From NCBI RefSeq assembly GCF_905196875.1, contig NZ_CAJJWO010000020.1, positions 1 through 64,000 on the forward strand: a stretch of DNA of 64,000 nucleotides, in the 5' to 3' direction. Below are positions 17,921 to 25,543 of the stretch, piece by piece. The translations under genes were made by a program, and so were the position numbers. The notes beneath the pieces are model-generated. The model saw nothing but the letters and a program-made list of their open reading frames with translations. It was not told the origin of the DNA and ran no database searches. Each line of letters starts with the position of its first letter. Within the stretch, counting starts at the first letter, position 1. The DNA is from an uncultured Parabacteroides sp. Lineage in GTDB: Bacteria; Bacteroidota; Bacteroidia; Bacteroidales; Tannerellaceae.

Positions 17921-19081
17921 ATGGCTAAAAGAGATTATTATGAAGTGCTGGAGGTAGAAAGAACTGCCACAGTAGAAGAAATTAAGAAATCATATCGGAA
18001 AAAAGCAATTCAGTACCACCCTGACAAGAACCCTGGTGACAAACAGGCAGAAGAAAATTTTAAGGAAGCTGCCGAAGCATATGATGTATTGAGCGATCCT
18101 CAGAAACGTCAACGCTATGACCAGTTCGGACATGCCGGAGTAGGAGGTGCTTCTCAGGGAGGTGGCTTTGGTGGAGCCGGAATGTCAATGGAAGATATAT
18201 TTTCTCAGTTCGGAGACATCTTTGGTGGACATTTCGGTGGCTTTGGTGGTTTCGGTGGTTTTGGAGGTGGTTCTCGTGGAGGCCGCCGGGTGAACCGTGG
18301 ATCGGATTTGCGTGTGAAGGTAAAACTGAACCTGAAAGAGATTGCTAACGGAGTTGAAAAGAAGATTAAGGTTAAGAAATATGTTCCTTGTAGCAAATGC
18401 CACGGGAGTGGTGCCGAGGATGATCATAGCAGCAAAACCTGTGATACATGCCATGGTAGTGGTGTAGTAACACGTGTTGCCAATACGATCTTGGGGCAAA
18501 TGCAGACGCAATCTACTTGTCCGACTTGTGGAGGTGAAGGAAAGATCATCACAAAGAAATGTAGTGAATGTAACGGTGAAGGTATCATGCGTGATGACGA
18601 CATCATTACAATCAATATTCCGGCTGGTGTTGCAGAAGGAATGCAACTATCGATGAGTGGTAAAGGAAATGCTGCCCGTCATGGAGGTATAAACGGTGAC
18701 CTGTTGATTCTGATCGAAGAAGAGCCGCATCCAGAATTGATCCGTGATGAGAACGATTTATTATATAATCTGTTACTCAGCGTACCTCAGGCAGCCTTGG
18801 GAGGAAATGTTGAAGTTCCGACTATCGATGGTAAGGCGAAGGTGAAAATCGAACCAGGTACACAACCGGGTAAGGTACTTCGTCTGCGGAACAAAGGACT
18901 TCCTTCGGTGAACAGTTACGGAACAGGCGACTTGTTGGTTAATGTAAGCGTATATATCCCGGAAACGTTGTCCGCATCAGAAAAAGAAACATTGACGGGG
19001 TTGGATAATTCACCTAATTTCCAACCGAACCGTAGTATGAAGGAGAAGATATTCAGTAAATTCAGACATATGTTTGACTAA
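17921..19081 (+). CDS. dnaJ: DnaJ co-chaperone
   Basis: The 386-residue type I Hsp40 has a J domain with HPD (YHPDKNPGD, residues about 32-40), a long Gly/Phe region (about 75-125), four zinc-binding repeats CSKCHGSG, CDTCHGSG, CPTCGGEG and CSECNGEG, and the two C-terminal substrate-binding barrels. It delivers unfolded clients to DnaK and stimulates its ATPase. It forms a two-gene operon with grpE, ended by the hairpin at 19111-19163. Confidence 0.97.
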   Translation: MAKRDYYEVLEVERTATVEEIKKSYRKKAIQYHPDKNPGDKQAEENFKEAAEAYDVLSDPQKRQRYDQFGHAGVGGASQGGGFGGAGMSMEDIFSQFGDIFGGHFGGFGGFGGFGGGSRGGRRVNRGSDLRVKVKLNLKEIANGVEKKIKVKKYVPCSKCHGSGAEDDHSSKTCDTCHGSGVVTRVANTILGQMQTQSTCPTCGGEGKIITKKCSECNGEGIMRDDDIITINIPAGVAEGMQLSMSGKGNAARHGGINGDLLILIEEEPHPELIRDENDLLYNLLLSVPQAALGGNVEVPTIDGKAKVKIEPGTQPGKVLRLRNKGLPSVNSYGTGDLLVNVSVYIPETLSASEKETLTGLDNSPNFQPNRSMKEKIFSKFRHMFD

Positions 19082-19110
19082 ATATCTGTTTTAAGTCATT
19101 CATTTGATGG

Positions 19111-19163
19111 AGAAAAGGGTGTCGCAGAAGTTTTGTAATGAGACTTTTGTGGCACCCTTTTCT
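19111..19163 (+). terminator. long hairpin terminator after dnaJ
   Basis: Arms 19111-19131 and 19143-19163 pair over 21 bp with a few mismatches around an 11-base loop. The distal arm ends CCCTTTTCT, so the T-run is part of the stem. It ends the grpE-dnaJ transcript. Confidence 0.75.
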
Positions 19164-19314
19164 GGTTAATTTGCGACGAATAAAAAGAAACTCGCTTTTA
19201 TGTACGCCTTGTTTTTATGTCGATAAAGAGTATTTTTTCTTCAGAATAAAAACAATATATTAAAAAAGTAAATATATTTGCTATGATCGTTTTTAATAAC
19301 GAAGCAAAAGGTTT

Positions 19315-20190
19315 ATGTGTGTAGAAAAATATGAGGGATTTGAAAAATGCATGCGCTTTCAATCTGAAACCGGTTTCAGATTAATCTCCCTTGACAAGGG
19401 AGATTATATCGCTGCTAATAATATTGAATTTTGTAATTTAGTGTTTGTGTTAGATGGCGAAGTTGAGTTTTCATCATGTGATTTCCTGCGTCAGAGGTTC
19501 AAACAGGATGACTTCTTTTTCTTGCCTCATGCTATTGATATATATGGAACCGCTGTGGTTGATTCGCGTGTCCTGTTGCTTACTTTCGGTAACAGGGTAG
19601 AACTTCCTTGCGACAATTGCACTCTTTATAGTTATGTAAAGAGCTATAATTATACAAAGGAAGAGATTAATATTTTTCGTCCTTTACAGGTGACTTCTCA
19701 AATTAAACTTTTTGAAGAGCAAATGATCAGTTATCTATTAGCAGCGAAGAAAATTCCATGCGATTACTTGTACGATCTGAAACAAAAGGAACTGTTCATT
19801 ATTCTTACTTATAATTATACTCGGAAAGAACTGGCAGAGTTTTTCTATCCCGTATTAGGGTATGGGACCAGTTTCAAGCAACGTTTCCAAGCGATCTATA
19901 AGAATGGCCTTTCCATTAGTGAGATCGCTTCGATGATGAATATGTCTCTTCGCACTTTTTCCCGTAAATTTTATATCGAGTTTGGCGAACCGGCGCGTTA
20001 CTGGTTGCTTAAGCAAAAAGCGAAGAACATCAAGCTTAAATTATCCATACCGGGGACAACCATCTTTGATATTATCTTGGAGTTTGATTTTACCGACATG
20101 TCGCATTTTACTAAGTTTTGTAAACATTTTTATAATTGTACGCCTGCAGAGCTAATGCGGCAGATAAAAGAGGATGTTTCCAATCGGTAG
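19315..20190 (+). CDS. AraC-family transcriptional regulator
   Basis: The 291-residue protein has an N-terminal cupin-like sensing half (GDYIAANNIEFCNLVFVLDGEVEF) and a C-terminal AraC double helix-turn-helix. The first motif is SEIASMMNMSLRTFSRKFY; the second is IFDIILEFDFTDMSHFTKFCKHFYNCTPAEL. Effector and targets are unknown. It stands alone, with its own upstream AT-rich region, between grpE-dnaJ and the recombinase that heads the polysaccharide locus. Control of that locus is possible but is not shown by the sequence. Confidence 0.88.
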   Translation: MCVEKYEGFEKCMRFQSETGFRLISLDKGDYIAANNIEFCNLVFVLDGEVEFSSCDFLRQRFKQDDFFFLPHAIDIYGTAVVDSRVLLLTFGNRVELPCDNCTLYSYVKSYNYTKEEINIFRPLQVTSQIKLFEEQMISYLLAAKKIPCDYLYDLKQKELFIILTYNYTRKELAEFFYPVLGYGTSFKQRFQAIYKNGLSISEIASMMNMSLRTFSRKFYIEFGEPARYWLLKQKAKNIKLKLSIPGTTIFDIILEFDFTDMSHFTKFCKHFYNCTPAELMRQIKEDVSNR

Positions 20191-20527
20191 GCTATTCTTT
20201 ACATCTCAATTAAGTATAAAAAACTATTCACCTTTTTCTAATTAATAGATATTAAGCAATGAGTTAACTTCAAATACATAACATACAATCTGCTGGACTT
20301 GGAAGGTAGGAGTATTTTTTTCTTGTTCTTTCTGGACAATGTTCTGGTAATTATGCCTGGAGTGTCTGTTGCGTTTATGACGAAATGCTCAAATAATAGA
20401 AGGATCAATATTTAACCTTTTGGAAAAATTAATAGGCTTTGCATGAATATGATTTTTTACAACGTGATGATTCGCAACAACATTTCTCTTATATTTGTTA
20501 TATATATTTCATTCAAAAAAGAAAATT
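20191..20527. other. intergenic region upstream of the tyrosine recombinase
   Basis: This AT-rich stretch of 337 bp holds no supported gene, repeat or RNA. Its one clear signal is the -7 box at 20490-20497 near its right end. No terminator hairpin was found for the AraC gene. Confidence 0.4.
20490..20497 (+). promoter_or_regulatory. -7 box of the tyrosine recombinase gene
   Basis: TATATTTG matches TAnnTTTG exactly and predicts transcription from about 20504. This excludes the in-frame start at 20495, which overlaps the box, and supports the ATG at 20528. The recombinase promoter lies outside the inverted repeats, so its own expression should not depend on segment orientation. Confidence 0.5.
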
Positions 20528-21490
20528 ATGGTAATACGACAAGAGAAAGAAAAAAAGAAGAAGTACGTTTGTGGAGATGTTTTAAGTTATATGGATGGCC
20601 TGGAGAAGGAGAAATATAACTCCGGAAAAAAAGGAACGGCAAGTTTGTATAAGGCAACCCGCAACCAGCTGGAACACTTCTTGGATGGGCGGGATTTCAA
20701 AATGAAACGGGTAAATGGACATTTGGTACAGGAATTTGTAGCACATCTACAATCCTTATCTTTAAGCCAGAATTCAGTCAGTAATTATACCAGTATTTTT
20801 CGTGCAGCCTATAATGCTGCAGTATCGGAAAATCTGGTTAATCCCGGAGAGAATCCGTTTCAAAAAGTTTATTTGCGGCCTATACAAACCAGTAAGCGCT
20901 CGGTTGGTACTAATGTGATTAAGGATATTACCTATCTAAATCTGAAAGGTAAAGAGAATTTGAATTTTGCACGGGATTTGTTTCTGTTTAGTTTTATGGC
21001 TTGTGGAATCGCTTTTGTAGACTTGGCCCATCTTACCCGTGCAAATATTCATGGGAATGTACTGGTTTATTATCGTATGAAGACAAAAACGGAAATTCGT
21101 GTTACAATAACTTCGGGCATGCGTCGTTTGTTGGACAAATATGCCGATGCCGGATCAAATTTGTTGTTTCCCGTCTTAAAATCACCGGATGCTGCTTATG
21201 AAAGCTATAAGGTGGCTTTGCGAACCTACAATCGTCGTTTAGCAATTATCGGGAAGATGTTACCTTCCCCTGTGAAATTGACATCGTATGTTGCACGCCA
21301 TTCGTGGGCGATGCGTGCAAAAGAAAATTCCGTACCAGTAGCAGTGATCGGACAAGCCCTTGGACATAAATCTGAAAAAACAACTCAATTTTATCTGGCA
21401 AGTTTAGACCAAACAATAATTGATAAGGCAAATCAGAAGATTATAAACTTTGTGGAGCAATGGATAAGCAAAAAACCGAGTAGAGATTGA
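20528..21490 (+). CDS. tyrosine site-specific recombinase (Tsr-type invertase)
   Basis: The 320-residue enzyme has an N-terminal SAM-like arm-binding domain (TASLYKATRNQLEHFL) and a C-terminal catalytic domain. Visible catalytic elements are the Lys in RMKTKTEI, VARHSWA, LGHKSEKTTQ and the nucleophile Tyr in QFYLAS. The box I region reads ACGIAFVDLAHL without Arg at the usual place, as reported for IntDOT-type Bacteroides recombinases. It sits directly before an inverted-repeat-bounded segment in front of the polysaccharide genes, and its stop codon lies within the left repeat. I infer that it inverts that segment. Confidence 0.88.
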   Translation: MVIRQEKEKKKKYVCGDVLSYMDGLEKEKYNSGKKGTASLYKATRNQLEHFLDGRDFKMKRVNGHLVQEFVAHLQSLSLSQNSVSNYTSIFRAAYNAAVSENLVNPGENPFQKVYLRPIQTSKRSVGTNVIKDITYLNLKGKENLNFARDLFLFSFMACGIAFVDLAHLTRANIHGNVLVYYRMKTKTEIRVTITSGMRRLLDKYADAGSNLLFPVLKSPDAAYESYKVALRTYNRRLAIIGKMLPSPVKLTSYVARHSWAMRAKENSVPVAVIGQALGHKSEKTTQFYLASLDQTIIDKANQKIINFVEQWISKKPSRD

Positions 21491-21515
21491 CGCTTATTTA
21501 CGGAATAAGGGTCAT
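21487..21515 (+). repeat. left inverted repeat of the invertible segment (core site)
   Basis: This 29-bp sequence is the reverse complement of 22024-22052 except for one base. Internally it is an imperfect dyad: 11-base arms TGACGCTTATT and AATAAGGGTCA around the 5-base spacer TACGG, the form of a tyrosine-recombinase core with two binding arms and a crossover region. It overlaps the recombinase stop codon (21488-21490). Confidence 0.85.
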
Positions 21516-21603
21516 TACAAATCACAACCATTAACAGGTAGAATAAAAAACCACGTCCCCCATATCCCAATACAAACAAATGGCTTAATAATTTTATACA
21601 CTG

Positions 21604-21611
21604 CAAAAGTA
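21604..21611 (-). promoter_or_regulatory. putative -7 box inside the invertible segment, OFF orientation
   Basis: The minus strand reads TACTTTTG, a full TAnnTTTG match. No convincing -33 element lies 19-21 bases upstream. No equally good box faces the polysaccharide genes near the right repeat. Confidence 0.4.
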
Positions 21612-22023
21612 AAAAAAATAAATTGATAAAACTTTTGCCAGGGATTCTTTTGTCTATTAAAAAAGATTAATTTTTTAATAATATATCAGTTTTTTTACGC
21701 CGAAATAGCTTGTATAATTGTGAAAATGAGTGTATTATGTAGTACTATGGCTACTGCCACAAATCTCTTAACCGATCTTAGCAGGACAAATTAATTATTA
21801 GAACAAATCAATTGACATTTATTTAAAGGAGCATGATTCTAGTAATATTATTTTACTAAATAAACACTTCATTTTTACTTCATCGTTTCCTTTGCTTTTC
21901 TTTTTTCAAAAAAGACTATCTAAAAACTATATATGGTCGTAAAAAGATATCATTCATAACTTTTTATCTGCATCCTACCTGAACTTATAAAATAAAGTAT
22001 TGATATATAGTAATTTAAAATCC

Positions 22024-22052
22024 ATGACCCTTATTCCGTAAATAAGGGTCAA
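22024..22052 (-). repeat. right inverted repeat of the invertible segment (core site)
   Basis: This is the partner of 21487-21515. The arms TGACCCTTATT and AATAAGGGTCA form a perfect 11-bp dyad around the spacer CCGTA. The single difference from the left copy is in the outer arm. It lies 71 bp before the start of the first polysaccharide gene. Confidence 0.85.
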
Positions 22053-22122
22053 ATAATACTTATGTGTCAACCAGGAAATGGGACTGACGACCTTCGTTAT
22101 GTAAAAACTAAATCAGGGAAAG

Positions 22123-23319
22123 ATGTTAACAGGTTTATTATCAATGATAATTACTTTGGTGCAAAGAGATTCGACAAAAGTGGGAATAGTTATTACACTT
22201 TGTTTTTTTATATCTTTTGTTTGCTCTGTATTTATGCTTCCGAGGATAATGATCATATCCAAACGAAAGCGTTTATACGATGATCCGAATGCACGGAAGT
22301 GTCATTCGGCTGCGATATCACGTTTGGGAGGATTGGTGTTTATACCATCGGTATTGATTGCATTCTCTTTGTCTACCGCATTTCTTTTCATTATCGATAT
22401 TCCTTTTGATTCGGATTTTTCAGGTAAAACTTTATTGGAGTTACTGTTTTTATTAGGGGGAAGCCTATTTTTATATTTGGTAGGTGTTAAAGATGATCTG
22501 ATAGGGGTTCGTTACCGTAAGAAATTCATAGCTCAATTTTTCGTTGCTACTCTATTTCCATTGGCAGGACTCTATATCAATAACTTGTATGGTCTGTTGG
22601 GATTGTATGAAATATCAGGGTTGATTGGGGTTCCTTTCACTATTGTATTGGTCGTATTTATTACTAATGCTATTAATCTGATTGACGGGATAGACGGATT
22701 AGCAGGTGGTGAGGCATTAGTTGCTTTTATAACCTTTGGAGTATTATATATTTTGAGAGAACAATGGCTTTATTCCATATTGGCTTTTGCATTTGTCGGT
22801 TGTTTGTTACCCTTCCTTTATTGTAATGTATTCGGGTCAGCTTCCCGTGGCAGTAAATTGTTCATGGGAGATTCCGGTTCCTTGTCTCTGGGATATATGT
22901 TATCTTTTTTTGCGATAAAGTATGTGATGTATATTCCGGGAGATGGTATGGACGGACAATGCCTTGTCATTCCGTTTTCGCTTTTATTCGTGCCTGTTTT
23001 TGATGCTTTGCGGGTAATGGTGGTTCGTGCTTTTCAGAATCACCCATTGTTTCTTGCTGATCGCAGTCATATTCATCATAAATGTCTGGATGCCGGTTTT
23101 ACGCATTTACAGGCAACTTGTCTATTGATCGGTTATACTGTGATTATGTTTTTTCTAAACCTAGGCTTATTCCGGATATTTAATCTGAATATATTGGTGA
23201 TCCTTAATATGTTGGTAGCTATTTTGATAAATTATTTTCTAGGTATCAAGATAAGAGCTATAAGAAAAATTCATGATTTCGATTTTGGTAATATATCCTT
23301 TCCTGAAATAAAAAAATAA
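22123..23319 (+). CDS. WecA/MraY-type undecaprenyl-phosphate sugar-1-phosphate transferase
   Basis: This polytopic membrane protein of up to 398 residues has about ten helices and the hallmarks of the family. These are a cytoplasmic KRKRLYDDPNARKCHS loop with ISRLGG, GVKDDLIGVRYRKKF carrying the Asp pair, NAINLIDGIDGLAGG, LFMGDSGSLSLGY, and the ADRSHIHHKC loop. It would load the first sugar phosphate (often GlcNAc-1-P) onto undecaprenyl phosphate and so initiate the repeat unit. It is the first gene after the invertible segment. The start is uncertain: 22123, or 22144 with AGG upstream. The gene before it in many Bacteroides capsule loci, upxY, is missing. Confidence 0.92.
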   Translation: MLTGLLSMIITLVQRDSTKVGIVITLCFFISFVCSVFMLPRIMIISKRKRLYDDPNARKCHSAAISRLGGLVFIPSVLIAFSLSTAFLFIIDIPFDSDFSGKTLLELLFLLGGSLFLYLVGVKDDLIGVRYRKKFIAQFFVATLFPLAGLYINNLYGLLGLYEISGLIGVPFTIVLVVFITNAINLIDGIDGLAGGEALVAFITFGVLYILREQWLYSILAFAFVGCLLPFLYCNVFGSASRGSKLFMGDSGSLSLGYMLSFFAIKYVMYIPGDGMDGQCLVIPFSLLFVPVFDALRVMVVRAFQNHPLFLADRSHIHHKCLDAGFTHLQATCLLIGYTVIMFFLNLGLFRIFNLNILVILNMLVAILINYFLGIKIRAIRKIHDFDFGNISFPEIKK

Positions 23320-23322
23320 GAG

Positions 23323-24360
23323 GTGATTACGATACTGATTTTATATACGGAATTGATGCCTTATAACATAGCTGTTATAAAAGCATTAGTGAAAAAAGAT
23401 TGTCGTGTACATGTCGTATTGTACGACATGAGTAAAAAAACACCTTATTTACCTCCTTCAATGGATAATGTCATTTATTATAAACGTTCTGTATTTTCAA
23501 GTGCAAAACATTTGTTTGGGATAGTGGAAGAGGTGAAACCGGATTTGATATGGACAGCCGGTTGGATAGATCCGTTGTATAATAATGTTTGCAAAATCGT
23601 TCGTCAGAAATTATATCTTCCAGTCGTAGCTGGTAGTGATACACAATGGCATGGAGGAAAACAATGGCTGAATGTTTGGACATCTTGTTTTCGTCAGCGC
23701 CTCTGGTTCAGTCATTTGTTTGTGGCTGGGGAGTGGCAGGTAAAGTATGCACAGAAGTTGGGTTTCGGGCAGGAACAGATACTGATGCATAACCTTTCAG
23801 CAGATGTTGAACTTTTCAGCCGGATAGATATTGATAATAGGAGAAAGGAATATCCTAAAAGGCTTTTGTATGTCGGTCGTTTTGCATCGGATAAGGGATT
23901 GATTCATTTACTGAAAGCTTGGCAGACGATATCTGACCGGAAAGGCTGGCAATTAGTATTGGTTGGGAATGGTCCTGAAAAAGAAAAATTATTTGGTTAT
24001 CCGGATGTGGAAATCCTGGATTTCATGGAGCAAAAGGACTTACTGAAAGTGATGGAGAGTTCCGGCGCTTTCATTTTACCTTCTGTATTCGAGCCGTGGG
24101 CATTGGTTTTACATGAAGCTGCTTGTGCCGGTTTACCGATACTAGCATCCAATTGTTGTGGAGCAACAGTTTCGTTTGTGAAGGAAGGGAAAAACGGATA
24201 TTTGTTTATTCCTGGTGATATTTATTCGATCCGTCATTCGATAGAGAGATTTATAAACAGAACAGAATCTGATTGGTTATTGATGGGAGTGAGTAGTCGG
24301 CAGCTATCTTTACAGATAACGCCGGAAAGAGTAGTTGATACGTTATTGACTGTTTTATAA
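23323..24360 (+). CDS. glycosyltransferase family 4
   Basis: The 345-residue GT-B enzyme has the donor-domain signature RLLYVGRFASDKGLIHLLKAW (about residues 180-200) and the E-x7-E motif EPWALVLHEAACAGLP (about 258-273). The start is GTG at 23323, three bases after the preceding stop. The first strand ITILILYTELM fits a GT-B N-terminus, so I prefer it to the ATG at 23356. It adds a sugar to the lipid-linked repeat at the cytoplasmic face; donor and linkage cannot be read from sequence. Confidence 0.88.
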   Translation: MITILILYTELMPYNIAVIKALVKKDCRVHVVLYDMSKKTPYLPPSMDNVIYYKRSVFSSAKHLFGIVEEVKPDLIWTAGWIDPLYNNVCKIVRQKLYLPVVAGSDTQWHGGKQWLNVWTSCFRQRLWFSHLFVAGEWQVKYAQKLGFGQEQILMHNLSADVELFSRIDIDNRRKEYPKRLLYVGRFASDKGLIHLLKAWQTISDRKGWQLVLVGNGPEKEKLFGYPDVEILDFMEQKDLLKVMESSGAFILPSVFEPWALVLHEAACAGLPILASNCCGATVSFVKEGKNGYLFIPGDIYSIRHSIERFINRTESDWLLMGVSSRQLSLQITPERVVDTLLTVL

Positions 24361-24365
24361 TAGAT

Positions 24366-25541
24366 ATGGAGATATTGTTATTCTGGGGCCTTTTTATTGT
24401 TTCTTTGTCTAAAGCAATTCCTCTGTTACCCTCTGTTCCGGAAGTTTTTTACTATGGGAGTTTTTTGATTTGTTTTGTTTGGCTAATATTCATAGGAGGA
24501 ATAAAGGTTTCCTGGAAATATATGTTTTTTTTATCGGCTATTCTTTTTTCGGTTTGGCTGAATGATATACCTGCTTTGTTCAGGGTCTGGTTTCGGGTGG
24601 TGGCCTTTTTTAGTCTGGTTTTTATGATTGGTCCGTTTTTTATAAACGACTGTCTGATTCGTATGCGCAGACTTTTATTTGTCCGCTCTTTACTGGTTCT
24701 CCGTTGGGTGGTGCTGTTTTCTTTTCTTTTGAAGTTTATCATCCCTGATATGATGATGGGGAGATCTGGATTTAACGGGTTGACCAATCATTCAATGTTG
24801 TTGTCTCCTTTGGCTGGAATTTGTGTACTCTATGGTATTTACCGTTTTTATTTGTCAGAGTCGAGATTAGGACGATATAAGGAAATGATATATATCAGTA
24901 TTTCTTTTTTTGTGTTGATACTTGCTGGTTCACGTGGTGCTTTAGTTGCAACTTTGGTTGGGCTTATTTTCTTTTATGTACGTTTGTATAAGAACCAGAT
25001 AGGGCAACTGGCCAAAATAATATTGTTTTTTTCTTTATTACTCATATCGACATATTCAATCTGGTGGCCTTATACTGAAAGGATAAGGGAGAAGATGGAT
25101 TCGAGTGAGAATGTGGGTAGCCTGACATCCAGCCGTGATAGGTTATGGGAAGATAGGATTAAAGAATTTAAGGCTTTTCCTGTTTTTGGTGTCGGGTTTG
25201 CCAGTTATAATCTTAATTATATACAGAGTGAACATTCCATTAATCGACAGAGCGGAACCGTAGAGCCGGGTAGCAGTTGGCTCTTTTTGCTCTCGTCACT
25301 TGGATTATATGGATTTCTATTATTCTTATTGCCTGTATTATATTTATTATATATGCTTTATAAGAATTCCGGAACCGGTTTGAATGGGGGGCTGGTTGGC
25401 TCCATCATGACCTTGTTCAGTGTTCATATGTTGGTGGAAGGTTTTGTCGTAGCTTCCGGATCTTATCTTTGTTTCTTTTTATGGCTTTCTTTATCGGAAG
25501 GCGATCAAATTCTACAAAATAGTAATAACAAGTTTTTATAA
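24366..25541 (+). CDS. wzy: Wzy-like O-antigen/capsule polymerase
   Basis: The 391-residue membrane protein has about ten to twelve hydrophobic segments and resembles the O-antigen ligase/polymerase superfamily. It carries a large external loop between late helices containing TSSRDRLWEDRIKEFKAFP, VGFASYN and HSINRQSGTVEPGSSW. Loops like this bind the glycan in Wzy and WaaL. Wzy polymerises lipid-linked repeats in the periplasm. Placement between a glycosyltransferase and an ABC flippase supports a polymerase, but ligase is not excluded by sequence. It starts six bases after the previous stop. Confidence 0.8.
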   Translation: MEILLFWGLFIVSLSKAIPLLPSVPEVFYYGSFLICFVWLIFIGGIKVSWKYMFFLSAILFSVWLNDIPALFRVWFRVVAFFSLVFMIGPFFINDCLIRMRRLLFVRSLLVLRWVVLFSFLLKFIIPDMMMGRSGFNGLTNHSMLLSPLAGICVLYGIYRFYLSESRLGRYKEMIYISISFFVLILAGSRGALVATLVGLIFFYVRLYKNQIGQLAKIILFFSLLLISTYSIWWPYTERIREKMDSSENVGSLTSSRDRLWEDRIKEFKAFPVFGVGFASYNLNYIQSEHSINRQSGTVEPGSSWLFLLSSLGLYGFLLFLLPVLYLLYMLYKNSGTGLNGGLVGSIMTLFSVHMLVEGFVVASGSYLCFFLWLSLSEGDQILQNSNNKFL

Positions 25542-25543
25542 GT

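Larger units (their letters stand above)
21487..22052. other. invertible DNA segment, probable phase-variation switch of the polysaccharide locus
   Basis: The 508 bp between the two repeats are AT-rich and carry no gene that I can support. A short A/T-only inverted repeat lies at 21655-21680. The best promoter box inside (21604-21611) points left, away from the polysaccharide genes. Inversion by the adjacent recombinase would place it about 90 bp before the right repeat, facing those genes. The asymmetric 5-base spacers of the two sites are in opposite orientation, as inversion requires. That the segment inverts is inferred from this layout and from known capsule switches in Bacteroides and Parabacteroides. 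Confidence 0.75.

Noticed and set aside
20495..20527. Upstream in-frame start of the tyrosine recombinase
   Set aside because: It lies inside the predicted -7 box, and relatives begin near MVIRQ.
20528..21490. Loss of the box I Arg as a sign of an inactive recombinase
   Set aside because: IntDOT-type Bacteroides enzymes lack Arg at this place and are active; Lys, Arg-His, Gly-His and Tyr motifs are present here.
22062..22283. Open frame of 73 codons directly after the right inverted repeat, considered as an UpxY remnant or leader peptide
   Set aside because: It overlaps the initiating transferase out of frame, has no recognisable domain and no ribosome-binding sequence.
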